The notes under the pieces were generated by a model, which was not told the origin of the DNA, did not search any database, and saw nothing but the letters and a program-made list of their open reading frames with translations. The position numbers were made by a program, and so were the translations under genes. Shown here piece after piece: positions 39,916 through 52,318 of a stretch of DNA of 64,000 bases (position 1 is the stretch's first letter; each line of letters opens with the position of its first letter). Source of the DNA: Apteryx mantelli (taxonomy: Eukaryota > Chordata > Aves > Apterygiformes > Apterygidae); contig NC_089985.1 of the NCBI RefSeq assembly GCF_036417845.1, positions 35,314,583 through 35,378,582 on the forward strand. The letters are read 5' to 3'.

Positions 39916-41999
39916 GCCAGAAAGGGAGGGAGGGAACACGGCACCCTACTAGTCCTTTTATTTCTAAATTACAGAAATATTCAAGGAGGGAGAAGTATGA
40001 GAAAGGTCCAAACAAAAAAAAATTTTTTTTTAATGAAGGAAAAATCCATTAAAAAGCACTCTGGAAAGTTACAAAAACAAAGTTCATCAAAAAAGTAAGA
40101 GTTTTGGCAGACCGCGCTGTTTCTTTACTTCTTTTGTGGCTCGTTAGCAATGAAAGCAGCAGCTATTAGAGCTACAAAATAAACACAGCCACTGACCATG
40201 GCTTGACAAATGCAAAAGCAAATCCTAAAAAAACTACAAACTTCTCTTAATTTTTTTAAACGCAAGTAGCTTGAAAAGGTGTTTTAGACATAGCACTGCT
40301 CTTAGCTAAAAGCAGCACACCGTAAAATAATTACTCTGGTGAAATGAAGACGTTAATTTGGGGCATTGCTGATAATTGCACAACGCTTATCCCTTCACAT
40401 GCACTCCCAGATAACCTGCAAAGAGAGTTATCGTTTCGGCAGCACGTTCTGTACCAGTTAGGTGCTCAGACTACAACAGTTATCATGCCATAACAGCTAA
40501 TATACAACAAATGATATAAAAATATATTTTGGCACAATGTTTTCCTGTAATTTCACCATGAAGTGCAAATTATTTCATATCTCTTTTAAAAAGCTTTTCA
40601 ATAATGCAATTATGAAAAAATAACTTCTAAAAATGTCTTTTTTGGCATAAAAAAAAGGTTTAAAACGTGACTGAGTCTCAAAAACAAAGGGAATACTTGT
40701 TGTATGTAAAGTCTACAGTCTACAGCAGCTCTTGATTTTGGATGGGCTATATAGGATGCTATAAAAGCTTGGGTTTAGTAGCAGTACGTTCTGATGGGAA
40801 TACGCAGCTTTTAATTTTTAACAATACAAGTTGCCACCACTGCGGAGCCCAGAGCTCAGGATTTTCATCTCCAGAAAGCTTTTCATCTACACGACACGTA
40901 GCTACATCTCACCTTCGCGGGGGCGAGCCCAAAGAAGCTTTGGTTGGATTGAAACGTGCATCCCTACCATTTCATATTGGCATCAAGCTCGGATTATCAT
41001 TTTTGTCAAAGCCACAGAGAAACCACCGTAAGAGCGCGCCCCTTCACTCATGAACCTCTCTGTGCAAAGTAGAAGTCCCGTGTGCCATTCTTTATATAAA
41101 AAAGTCAAAAATAAAACCGTCACTTAGAAGTGGCAGATCCCAGATCACTAAGAGAGTTTTGTCCTTCTTGCTAGCTGTGAAAGTAACACTGAGCAACCAG
41201 GAGATGAACCATCCGTGGCTCGTAACTCATATGCCGCGAACGCGCACGTTAATGAAAAGTTTAATTCCATGCAGAAACACAGTGAAAAAAAAAAAATCTA
41301 TCTGGAAGACAGAAAAGCATATGAATGCAGCAGAGCTTTTGGGTGGTATAAATTGATTAGTCTTTCATTATCATTATTATAATGCCTGGAATTATCTCAT
41401 TGTTTCCTTACGCACCTTCTGCTCTTGTGTTAGTTATGTTCATCCGTTGTTTCCCGTTTTTGTTATTCTTATGAACAGGACCTACTGCAGCGGAGTCTGG
41501 ATCCACGACTACACGTGATCCCTCCTTACCGCACCGTGAATAGGACAAACAAGCAAATAAAGATAGTAAATACTTCAGAAAAATGTAATGTTCCTTTAAT
41601 ATGTCGGTTTAAATGATTTGGTGAGGAGACGCTTCTTGGTGCTTTCTTGTAAAAAGGAGGAATGAATTACCGATTTAAGATGACAGTTGTACTTAATCAA
41701 ATCAAACGTAACGATCTCTCCCCGAGACCAAAGCAAGGGCCCAACCAACTGTCCTCCTGACGCGAGCACTTTGCTTCGGTGCCTAAAATTTGCTAGGACA
41801 AATCCAGGCTTAGATGCTGCACTGCACCAGCGGAGAAGGCAGCTCAGGAATTACACGGCTAGTTTCCTCAAAGGAAAAGAAGGGGAGGAGAAAGCCTGAT
41901 CCGGGATTTTCCAGTGCAATGTATATCTTTTGCAACACGTTGCAGATTCTGCTGCCTTTTTTAGGGAAGGTGGCTAGAGAACAGTGTTATTGCTAAGAG

Positions 42000-42200
42000 C
42001 AGCCCCCTGTTTCTCGGTGCCACCTCCCGCGCCTCCGTGACACAGACGGCAACGTCCCCAGTGTCAGTGCTGCTCCTGGACAGATTTAAGGAGCCGCGGG
42101 AGCAGCGGCGCTCTGCGAGGAGCCCCTGGGTGCCCAGTCCCTAGCGGGGCACAGGAGCGAGGCGCTGCTCGGCTCCCGCGCCATCGCCTCTCCCAGCGTG
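42000..42200. other. GC/CpG-rich patch
   Basis: GC-rich sequence with many CpG (GAGCCGCGGGAGCAGCGGCG near 42091, TCCCGCGCCATCGCC near 42174). No coding or RNA family recognised. Confidence 0.7.
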
Positions 42201-43849
42201 CACGGGTTCAGACCGAACCCTGGTTAGAAACTCGTGTTTAGTAGAGCAAGGGTTCACAAAGAGTGGGAGAATTAAAGCAATAAGTTAGCAAAGAATTGAA
42301 AATCCGAACTAAGAAGAGTCCGCTGCATTTCCATCAAGAACGCAGGCAGCAGTGCTGCCTGCTCCCCCGAACACCGAGCCACGCACCGAGCACTCTCCTG
42401 CCCCAGGACGAGGGGGCGACTGGCACTGCTTTAGAAGACACGGACACCTGCTGACCGGTAACGTGACCGAAGCCAAATATCAACCGCAGCAGAGAACAGG
42501 CCCTGAGCAGGATCGATTTTCAGCTATCTCCTGGAATCAAACTGATAATACAGTTCGATAGGATGCATAGCTCTGCAGACATCCCCAAATTAATCTGGCT
42601 TCTCAAGACCTTAGGAATAAAATAAAGATGACCAACAGTTGTGGCAGAGTATGGTTGGAGAAAAAAGAGTCACATCTCAAAAGCTAATTCCAGCTCATTT
42701 CTTGTTAATCAAGCAAACTCGCGGAATGAAGCTATTGCAGCGCAAGCTGGGTTTTGCCATTGCACGGTACCCCCGGACTGCGCAAACAGGGGTGCCTCAC
42801 GCTACATTTTGAAAGTTTTTCACTATGTTCATATAAAAATTAAAAGCTCTCCTTTGCTTTTGGGTTTCTTATCCCTCCTGCCCTCCCCAACCCCGTAAGG
42901 TTAATTAGCAATTGTATTAGCAAATCCGTCTGGAGCTCTGAAGGGCAAATTCACTTCCATCTGCAGAGAACTCCGCGCTCAAATGTACAGCGAAAAATAA
43001 AAAGTATTCAAATAAATATTAAAAATTGCATAGGATTTTAGACAATTGTTTTAATTTTCCACTATTTTCCGCGCCAAGATAAATAACTGAAGCTTTGGTT
43101 AGATTGTTACAGTCTCATTCACGTAAATATTCCTGTAGTTACGTCGAATTTTAACATACTGTTGTGAAAGCTTTGGAAAAGTTTTTCCAAAAGGAGGTAC
43201 TTTGGCACACGGTGCCCACAATGCTTCTTGCAAAAGGGCTTTTAAAGGGAAGTACTGCAACGTGGATGTGTCCTTACACCGCCCGCAGCCAGAAGTCCTG
43301 CCTGAGAACCGGCAGCAAGTCAACCCTGACAACCTCTTCCAAAATCTCTATTCCCCGTCAGTCTGAACTGGTGTTCAGCCCTCAGCCTGGGTGATGCTGG
43401 GTTGAAAAATCATGATTTATTCTTGGCCAGACCCATGAATAAATCCCAAGGCCTGCCTGCCTCAGTGAAACTGTAAAACTTCAGAAATGGCTGTGAAAAA
43501 GGAAAGCTGTGACTTTTCTCTTGATCGTGAAGAAAATTATGACGATTATTAAATACTCAAGATTCCTAATTATTTTTAACAATAATTCTATACTGTGCAA
43601 AGTCAACCTAAGTCTCACTAAAATGTTAACGTAAAAATAGTATTTTTGTATTACATGTTTATATTAAAAATGTAAAAGCTGAGGCGATGAGACGGTGTAT
43701 TTAAATAAGCTTGCTATCCGTAGCCTTCACACCACAGAGTTAACCGTTGGCTCAGACAGGTTGCAATGGGAACCAGACACAAGGTGGGGTTGAAACTTGG
43801 AAGCTACGACTCCGTTAATGAGCTAAACGAACACCAAACCAGTGAGCAC

Positions 43850-44030
43850 GGGCTTGTCCGGGGAGGTTCCCACTTGCAGCCTTGAAACCCTAAAACCTTC
43901 AGAAAGCCGGGCTGCCTGGGACGGCCGGAGACACGTCGCGCTTCGGTGCTCCAAGCTGCCCCGAGGAGGCCCTCACTCCTGTATCAGCTGTCCAGGGGGA
44001 GCGGAGGCTTCCCAACCCGCGGGCTCCCGT
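43850..44030. other. GC/CpG-rich patch upstream of the CR1 copy
   Basis: CpG-containing GC-rich sequence of about 180 bases (ACGGCCGGAGACACGTCGCG near 43920). Small overlapping open frames on both strands are not convincing. Confidence 0.65.
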
Positions 44031-44487
44031 TTGCACTTTAGATAAATGTACAAAACAGCCTGAACTAAATGGTGTGCATATCGTCTTTTGTATCCGCATG
44101 CAGAACATTCAGGGGTTCAGATTAAAAGAGCATGATTTTACCCACTTTTTCTTTATGCAAGAGTAAAGCCTAGCGGAGTGAGCTATCTAACTCTTCATAA
44201 AACATGGAAGATTTAATTTCATCCTGCAAGGTTCATACAGATTAGGTAAACACTTTATAACCCCATTCAAGTCTAAAACACGTCCCTCTAGAAACTCATT
44301 AATCCATCCTCTCAGATACCACTGGACACCAGGCAAAATGATTGGTAAAAGTATAAATAAAATATACCTGGACCCCTTGCTCAAATGCTGCACTAAAAAA
44401 GGAAAACACAAGCTTTACTTGCATATCAGTAGTACTTTTGATTATTGTCTACCATACGAGAAAGATGTGTAATGTAGGATTTGCTGA

Positions 44488-45003
44488 GGTTCCCTACAAT
44501 TAGATTTAATAATAACCTAGATAAGAATAGAGAATATGTTTAGTTATTTTACAGACGACAGGAAGGTGGGAGAAGCTACAAGCACATTGAAAGCCAGCAG
44601 AAGAATTCAGAATAATCTTCACAAATCAGAGAAACGATCTGACAAATAAAATGCAATTCAGCAAGGTCAGTGAAAGTCTCTAACTGAGCAGGAGGAACAA
44701 TTGCACAAATAAAGAAGAAGAATGAAGCAGTAAGGCAAGAGGAAAAGTCAGGATGTGGAAAAGGCAAGCATCATATTGGGGTGCTTGCCAAGCCAAACAG
44801 AAGCATGGTTTGTAAAACATGAAATAATCCTCTTTCTGTATTTAGTACTGAGAAGGCAGTTCTAGGCGCCGCACAGCAAGACATGGACCAATTACAGAGG
44901 GTCCATATGAAGGCTGCAGTAATAATCACGAGTCTAAAAAACATGAGCTACGAGGAAAGGCTGAAGGAATTAGGGTGGCTTCATCCAAGGAGCCTGCAGG
45001 AAA
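44488..45003 (+). mobile_element. Degenerate CR1 LINE fragment (3' part of the reverse-transcriptase ORF)
   Basis: Plus-strand similarity to the conserved 3' coding part of CR1 non-LTR retrotransposons runs in the expected order. It starts with a region ending in the degraded D-D-T-K-L-G-like stretch (44551-44580). Next come the Q-N-L-H-K-S-E-K segment (about 44610-44640), the TTGGGGTGC...AAACAGAAG...TTTGTAAA block (44777-44818) and the GTATTTAGTACTGAGAAGGC block (44838-44857). The last are GACATGGACCAATTACAGAG (44881 onward) and ACATGAGCTACGAGGAAAGG (44941 onward). It carries stop codons and indels in every frame, so it is long dead. CR1 is the dominant LINE of birds, turtles and crocodilians. 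No terminal 8-bp CR1 repeat is seen at the 3' end, so the copy is truncated or decayed there. It lies opposite to FAF1 transcription. Confidence 0.88.
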
Positions 45004-47104
45004 ACGCAACAGCCATGTTTAAGTCCAAGGAATGAAGCAGCCGAAGGCAGCAAATACCTTATTGCCCGCCGAGCGGACCAAGACGCAGCCGCCACGAGGC
45101 CAAAGCAGAGTCACCGTAACCTGGGGTGGACGAGACACATGGGTTCCCACCAGGCACCCTGCAAATTACCAGTGAGATTCACCCCTCGCTGCTGCATTTC
45201 AGTACAGCCGACTCTGCCTTCGCCAGCTGAAATTCTTCTTCTGGCAGACAGTTTGGGCACACGTATAGAGGTGGCTAAATTTCTCAGCTGCTTCCTACCC
45301 ATCTGGCATGAGACTTCACTGGCGCCATTGAGTACTCCTGCACTTTAAGTGAAACGTGAATCATCACCTTCTTCTTCCTCCAAGCCCAGCAAGTCCATCC
45401 CGACTGCCTGTTCCTCCGCACCTCTTTTGCATGGGACCCTAACAGTTTCATTCTGTCGCATTTTCTGTTCAGTGAGCGTAACAAACTACGCTGCAGTTTG
45501 AGGGCAGTGGGATAGAACTTGCTTTGGGCTTTGTGTTCATAACGGTGATTTGAAATTTTATGCTTACAAAGTTAGCCGTTTAGTAAGCTTATGTAGTTTA
45601 ACAATTTTTTAAAATGATCTTAAGATATCATTATAGGCACATATAATGATGCACTGAAAACCTTGACCAGATCAACAGAGAGACTACTTTTTACATGTAG
45701 TTGAATATTACAGAGACATCTATACTGTACCAATCACGATCAAATTAAAGTGCATTCTCTCCTGGGTTTTAGTTTTCCAAATCTGGACATTTTTAGACTA
45801 CCAATGTGAAATTACCTTGAAGTATACAAATATTTAAGCAGGGATAGTTTACCTTTTCTGGTGGGTGTATAATAAACAGTTTAACCATCATCTATATACA
45901 GGCTGTTTTGTTCTCCATCTAAAGAGACAATCACCTTTTATCCTTTTCCTTTTTTCTTCATTTCAGTGCTATTAGGAAACTATTCACAAGTGCAACCCTG
46001 AACAATACTATGCAGTAATTATGACTAGACGACAAAGAGATGCGAACAATTACTGAGCCCATTTTGAAACCCTACACTAATAAAGTCATTAGATGCTGCC
46101 CTTGCCATGAGCCTTCTAAAAGCTTCTGAAGTTACAAGAACACACGGCATTGTTCCCTAGGACAATTGCTGCCGGCAGAATGCAAACCTTGAGTTAAACC
46201 ATGCTGCAAATTGATCTTGACATTCTGTTAAGACCGCCACTAAAATCAAAAGCAAAGGAGAAAAGGAGAAAATGAGCGGGTGGGATGTAATCATGGAACA
46301 GAAGGGTTCCCTCCTCACCTTCTTTCCTCTTCCTCCTCAAAACAAGCCATACAGAAAATGACAAACTCTCCTGGTGTTTGAGAACCTTTATTTTTAAAAC
46401 ATTAATTAGACTTTTGACCTGTTTTTATTGACTGGCACTGTATTGCTATTAAAGTAAATTAAGCAAAATATTGCAAAATACAATAGATAAGATTTTCACA
46501 CTCTTCTGTTGAACCTGACTAAGGATTTAAAGCCCAAAGAACAAGTCCAACAGTTTTGCAAGCAACATATGCAGAATCCATAGTCGCTCCTCAAGCGGCA
46601 GTCACAAATTAACACTCACCGAGTCCAGCACACGCAGACCCCACACCTGCAATATAGTTGCTGAAGGATCAAATAGGATTGGGGAGCTAGAGCAATATGG
46701 TCAACTGGTCTTCATCCAGGCATGCATCATTCAGTAGGTTAGTATTAAGGGTCAGCAACTGTGAATATGGCTAATTACTTGATGACGGAAATTGCAGGTG
46801 AAGACAACCTGCTGCTGAGAAGTGCTTTAGTCAATTAACTCTTTCCTAAGATTAAGCAAAGTGAAAAACTATCATTTGAACATTAAAACTAACAAGTACC
46901 TGTCATCAGAGCCGAGGCAACACCTTGAAATATAGCACCCGCGGGCAAAGATAGCAGCAAAAGCAAAAAACCTGCCACAGACATTCTGGTTGCTTTTTTA
47001 TGGATTTGGTATTGCTTTGCTTGGCGAACATTATAAACACTGGAAGTCTGTTAATATAATGTGCAATGTGTGTTGGTAAATGTGGTGTTTACAAACATAA
47101 GAGT

Positions 47105-47177
47105 CTGTGTGCATGCGTGTACATGTATATATGTACATATATACATATATGCATGCATATGTATCTATGTCTATGTC
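47105..47177. repeat. TG/TA microsatellite, partly palindromic
   Basis: Alternating purine-pyrimidine sequence (TGTGTGCATGCGTGTACATG then TATATGTACATATATACAT) over about 70 bp. A related stretch is at 47248-47287. Such sequence can adopt Z-DNA or cruciform structure. Confidence 0.85.
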
Positions 47178-47247
47178 CTGGATATAAACATATGAACTAC
47201 TTAATTCATGCTTGTGTATTTAATGAATTACCAAAAATAGTTATGCA

Positions 47248-47287
47248 TGTGCTTGTGTATATATTTATATATACTTTCTATATACAC
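47248..47287. repeat. TA-rich microsatellite
   Basis: TGTGTATATATTTATATATAC followed by TTTCTATATACACA, the second of two close TA/TG tracts. Confidence 0.8.
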
Positions 47288-47339
47288 AAACATAATTATA
47301 TTAGAATAACAGCATTTAGTCAAGCTATTTGAAGTTAGA

Positions 47340-47560
47340 AGATGCCAGAACTACAGCTGCTCGTGCCTGGCCTTCCTGCCCGTCTATCCCGTAACCTCTC
47401 CGGAAACGCGAGGACTCCCTCAGCCCGTGGGACAGCCCAAAGCCGCTGGCGAGACGCTGCAGCCGCGTGCTCAGCCCGGCAGGCAGGGCCGGGGTTGTCA
47501 ATACCGCCAAACACAACCACCGCTGCCGTGACAGCTCCTGTAAGCCTGTTCCTGCTGTTT
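47340..47560. other. Intronic CpG island 1 (about 18 CpG)
   Basis: I count about 17-18 CpG in 230 bases. It starts abruptly after the TA/TG microsatellite. No exon is supported. Confidence 0.75.
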
Positions 47561-47784
47561 GGAGAGCGGCATGGTAGCAAATCTTTATAAAGCAAGCAAG
47601 GGAAGGCAAACAGCGATGCTTAAGCTTATGATTCACCCCAAATTGAATGGAATAAACAAGAAAGTAAAAGCTATACCTGTAGCTTTGGGGGTTTTTTTGT
47701 TTTTTTCCTTTCACAGTTTCAAAAATGTAAGTATTAATGCTTCTAAAAAAGACAATCTTTTAAAACAGAAGTCATCATTTAAGC

Positions 47785-48060
47785 TAACGTTGGGCCGCAC
47801 CAGCGCATGAACAACAACGGTGCACGCACACCGCCTTCCGGAGACACGAAGCCCACCCTGAGAGAACCCACCTGCGACAATCCCACCTGAAGGTCGGGCC
47901 AGCACACTGCTTGGCGCCCAGGTCCTTACTGCGAGTCGAGCGCGTCGCAACGGAACAAGCGGCCGAGGCTTTGGCCAGGACAGCAGCAGGCCGCGCTGCC
48001 CTCCCTTCGCTCCCCGCGCACCACCGCTCTCTTGGACCCTATCCCTGGGCTCACCCTTCC
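47785..48060. other. Intronic CpG island 2 (about 25 CpG)
   Basis: I count about 25 CpG between 47787 and 48026, in sequence that is otherwise AT-rich on both sides. Confidence 0.78.
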
Positions 48061-49014
48061 CTAGGCCATTCTCCACCAAAGACAGGAAAGAGATTTTCCA
48101 CTAGCTAAAATGCCCTAGAACAACAGAAATGACAGGAATATTCCAGGAAGCCGCTCACTGACCCTAAGTCTAAAATACAGGTAACAAAACTTTCGTGTAG
48201 GTTTTCCTTAACAGTATTATAAAAGTACTAAGTTATTTTCCTAAATGAAGGCAAATTATTTCATTACATTATTTTGTGACTTTTACTATGACTATTTTAT
48301 ACTAGCAATGAAAACATACACAATTTGCAGCACTTACCCCAAATAATTTCTCCCTTTCCTGCAAATCTTATGTCAGAGACAATTAAAAGCTGTGAAAGCC
48401 AAAACACCCTCTTAGCTGTAGTAACTACAGCTTTCCTGCACATTGACAAAGTAGCAGTCCTGGGTGTCTGCAAACAGAATTGTTTTAAAGTCCAGCTCCC
48501 AAAGTTGTAACGCTCATGCCCTTGCGCTCCTGCTAGCAGGCACCTCGCACCTGCACCTGCACTATTTTATTTTCTCTTCACTTTATGGCAAAGGCCGTTG
48601 AAGAACAGGATTGACAGAGTCCGGCTGAGCAGTTCCAGTGCAAAGGTAATGCAGGATTCAAAGCACGTCCTGCATTGATGTCAGCCAGAAAAACATATTA
48701 ACGTTCAGGAGAAATATCCACGTTTTGGAGCCCTTTCTGTTCTGCAGTGCTCAGAACGAAGCTCCATTTTGCTAATGAGAAGAAACGAAGCTCCTGGAGG
48801 ACTTAGTGTGGAACAGGCAGACATCCTTAGCGTTACCGTGTTCGTAATACACTAATGTTGGGAAAAAACCCACAAAGGTGGTACAAAAACTTCCCCAGTT
48901 TCTTTAATGAAAGAAGTCATTGCGAATAGCAAAATCTGGTGACAAAATATTTTTGAGAGAGAATGAAAAAAAAGCAGTGTTCTCTCTCGTACAAGCAGTC
49001 ACACAAGAGCTGTT

Positions 49015-49215
49015 ATCATGGGGTCACGCTATCGATAACGGTACGCAGGAGCCGGCGCACGCGGTTACGCGAGAAAGGCGGCCGATGAACGAACGCGAGG
49101 TGCTCAGCCCGCGCGGGGAGAGCCGGCCGCGCCACGGCTGCCTCTTCTGCTCTACCCTCCCAGCGCGGCCGCCGTCACCAGCATCGGCCCCTTGACACCG
49201 CCGGGGCTTGCGGAA
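49015..49215. other. Intronic CpG island 3 (about 30 CpG, densest)
   Basis: I count about 30 CpG in 49025-49212, roughly one per 6 bases, with GC content around two thirds. It includes CCCGCGCGGGG and CCGGCCGCGCC, which are GC-box and E2F-like words. The local density is that of an unmethylated promoter-type island, though the island is short. Confidence 0.82.
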
Positions 49216-49559
49216 GAGTCCCAGATTTCATCCTTCAAAGAAGGAAGAGGACAGTGAAGAGCAAGGAGAAGCTCAGGATATTCAAAAACGTTTTTGTTAA
49301 TGTAAGCAAGTATTTATAGCTATTTGAAATCTTTCTTCACGCCATGCTACAGCATTGAAAACCTGTCTTTTATTGCTGATGTCGAGGGGTCTCTGTTGAT
49401 TACTGTAAATAAATGAAGCTCCTCTGCCTTCCCACACTGGCTTTTCCACTAGTGCAGCTCTATCAGCACAAGCAGGCTGCTCTTGGGTTACCCGGGCAGG
49501 CAAAAAAGCAGGTCCTGCTGTTGGCATCTTCTCATCACTCAAATAAAAAACAAAACAAA

Positions 49560-49765
49560 ATGCACCCGCGTTGGTAGGGATGCGCAACACCCAAGAGCAC
49601 GGTCATTTTGTCCCGTAGTGAAGCGCAGCAACCAAGCAGCGGCGCTGGGCAGAGGTTTAGGGGAACGCCGCAGCGCCCCGGCCCTGCCCGAAGCAGCAAG
49701 GACGCACCACGGCCCCCGAAGAACTCGCAGCCCGAGGAGCGGGATGCGACTCCAAACACAGGAAC
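49560..49765. other. Intronic CpG island 4 (about 21 CpG)
   Basis: I count about 21 CpG in 206 bases. The flanks are AT-rich again within 50-100 bases. Confidence 0.77.
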
Positions 49766-50460
49766 GGGAAATTATTCTAATTCAAGCCAGCGCGTCTTGT
49801 TTACCCCTTACTATTTTTTGACCTCACTGTTAATATGACGGTTTCTGTGTTGTTGTTAAGAGGGAAAAAACAACAACAAAAAAAGAAGGCTTAAAAACCC
49901 TATCATACTGCACAATCAGGGACCAGATTCACTGAGAACAGCTATAGAGCCTTAAACAAGCCCTTTATTTTGCGTTTTAAAAAGTGTCATAAGGAGTTAA
50001 TAGGACACAGCTGTACAGGCTCTTTCTAACAAGCAGCTTCTGTCGCTTTGGTCACCACAGGTGTCTCTCTAACCTGCAAACTCTTATTACTAGTGTATCA
50101 AAGTTGTGCTACTTAATAGATTTCTTTAGTAAAACACAACAAAGCAATTACATGGCTGTTGATCGTCAGTCATAAAAAAAGCCCCCTCAAACACAGTTTT
50201 TCAAAAGAAACTACACTGCAATTTTTTGTCATTGTAAAATAAAGGCAACGAGAGAATGCAAAAGGAAACGGCACAATAGAGCAGCAGGCAGCCGGCTCGA
50301 CTGAGCCACTACAGATGGTTCAGAAATAGTGTTTCCTTCTACACCGAGCCGGGGCATAAAAGAAAAGGAGGAGGCTCCTTACTGCCAATGAATGGCAATA
50401 CCAAAAGACTTAAGCAAGTTTCCAGTCCGTATTTGGTCCCATGAAAGAGCCTAGATGTTT

Positions 50461-50548
50461 CTTTTTCTCTCTCTCATTTCTTTTTTTTTTTTTTTAACTT
50501 TTTTTTTTAACCTTTTTTTTTTTAATCTGTTTTTGCCATTGCTTTTTT
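50461..50548. repeat. T-rich low-complexity stretch
   Basis: Several T runs of 8-15 separated by AAC, AACC or AATC, over about 90 bases. On the FAF1 strand these read as A-runs. Confidence 0.88.
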
Positions 50549-51838
50549 CCATAGTCTTTAACTGTCCCTTAACAAACCTAGAATAATTCAAACAAGGAAC
50601 ACAACCGCGGATTCATGCAATGACGAAATGCAGAAGGTTAAGCTAGGAATTCCTGTGAAACAACAAAGTATCACTCTAAAAGTATATTACTAGACCAAGA
50701 GATTGTTCTGTTTTCCTTTGCCCACTTTCTTTAAAGAAATACTAACAATGATTTCATATTTAAGAATAAGAATGCATGAATGCCTTGTAAAGAAATCCAA
50801 TTTCTACCAAGCCATAGAACAAAAGCAACATATATCTGCATTTTTAATTGTTCAATAATCAATGGAATTATGTGAAAAATGGTAACCTTATCCCAGACCA
50901 AATGACCGTAGCATCTTTTGTTAAAAAATTAGAATAATTATCATCATTATAGTTATATACCCAAAACACTATCCTGGCAAGCAGCAGTCTTCTGTATAAA
51001 TAGAAGTGATAAAATAAAGCCCAAGTTAGAAAACCAAACAGGTCTGCTTTCTAAACATAATCATTACGTGCAGGTAGATTATGATCAACTGATAAATAAC
51101 TAAAGGAGAGAGACGTCTTCATATAAAGATATGAAAATTTGTTGTTAATGTACAAGAAGTAGGAATCTACAGATTTTATTTCTTAACTCATCAGTAAAAT
51201 GACGGTCTCTAAGAAACAGGATAGCATTTATTAATATATTGTATTAAAACCTATCAAAATCCCCAAACACTGGCAAGGGTATGTTCTGTAAGAAAATTGG
51301 AGAGTTTGTAAAACTTCATAGGAATTATTAGCTTTCAATTTTTTTGTAAAATCTGTTTTTTAATATTAAATTAGTTTAAAGTTGAATTAATAGTTAAATA
51401 TTAAATTATTATTATTTTTTTAAATTTTCAGTAACAACAGTAGTTATTATTCCAAAAGAGCACCCAGACACTTCTAATGCAGTTACACCTCCGTACATAC
51501 AGTCAGTGTCACCTAATACTATGGCACCCTATGGCAGAGCATTGAAGACATGTTTCAAGAACTATGTTTGCAAAATAAACTCAAAAAAAAAAAAAAAAAA
51601 GCGAGGAGGGGAATAATCTGTTGAACTATTTTTCCTACACAGGACTAATGAAAACGAGGAGGGTCCAATTCCCAACCAGTGCCAAACAGCACAGCTTCAC
51701 TGACCAGCTGAGAACGAGCATGAAGGTTTTCAGTTTAATAACTACCACGCAACGAAACATCTGCTGCACAGAGACGACGCAGAGATAAGCTCTTCCTGGA
51801 GAGGAAAGCTGCTCCGCTCGCTATTCGAGCGGCATTAC

Positions 51839-51993
51839 CTTGCTCTGTTTGCCTCTTTTGTCATGTCCCACGCCCAGGTGATGAAGTTCTGGCTCAGGTA
51901 GGAGACGATGGATTCGGCACAGAGCATCTGGGAGCAGAACACGTTGGTCAGGACGCTGTCGTCGTGGTGGAGGTAGATAGCGAGAAGCTTTCT
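51839..51993 (-). CDS. FAF1: FAF1 exon: UAS domain core (residues ~372-423)
   Basis: The 155-nt exon begins RKLLAIYLHHDDSVLTNVFC, continues SQMLCAESIVSYLSQNFITW and ends AWDMTKEANRA plus a split Arg codon. This is the central beta-strand and helix of the UAS domain, at the place where thioredoxin would have its CxxC active site. Here the site is replaced by the family's non-redox sequence (NVFCSQMLCAE), in keeping with UAS domains acting as binding modules. The acceptor is CCTTGCAG and the donor is GCAAG/GTAATG. The exon is noticeably richer in GC than the other exons and most third positions are C or G. Differences from mammals (DDS, DMTKEA) are conservative. Confidence 0.97.
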
Positions 51994-52318
51994 CTGCAAG
52001 GACAGGAGAAAATGGTGAGCGGGGAAAACCTCCTCAGACTATTTAGGAATCGAAAACTGCAACCGCAGGTTTGCACGTTAGTATGCCTGGCAGCGTTCAT
52101 AGTGTGTGCCGAGTCTCTCAACGTGCCCACGTAGAGGAAGGAGGAAAATAAACAAAAAGAACAACAGATTTCAAGGCAAAACGATCCATCCCTCTAAATC
52201 TGTAAGTCTCTCTCTATTCTTCCAAACAGCTTTTATTTTGGTTACCAAAATATGATACATACAATACACATCTGAATATAACCAAAAAACTTTATTAACA
52301 GAGTTAAGCTTGAAGAAT

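Larger units (their letters stand above)
37435..51838 (-). other. FAF1: FAF1 intron (14.4 kb), carries the CR1 copy and most CpG islands
   Basis: Largest intron in the window, with donor GTAATG and acceptor CTACATAG. It contains an (AAATA)n repeat at 39611-39636, CpG-rich patches at about 39400-39580, 39760-39915, 42000-42200 and 43850-44030, a degenerate CR1 LINE at 44488-45003, TA/TG repeats at 47105-47177 and 47248-47287, four compact CpG-dense islands between 47.34 and 49.77 kb, a T-rich stretch at 50461-50548 and an 18-A run at 51583-51600. No protein family is recognised in any frame outside the CR1 remnant. Confidence 0.85.

Noticed and set aside
39651..40052. 133-codon plus open frame
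   Set aside because: Coincides with a CpG-rich patch and ends in an A-run; no recognisable family.
47066..47332. 88-codon plus open frame rich in Tyr, His and Cys
   Set aside because: Translation of a TA/TG microsatellite.
47711..48079. 122-codon minus-strand open frame over CpG island 2
   Set aside because: Arg/Gly/Ala-rich composition expected from CpG-rich DNA; no domain and no flanking splice pattern.
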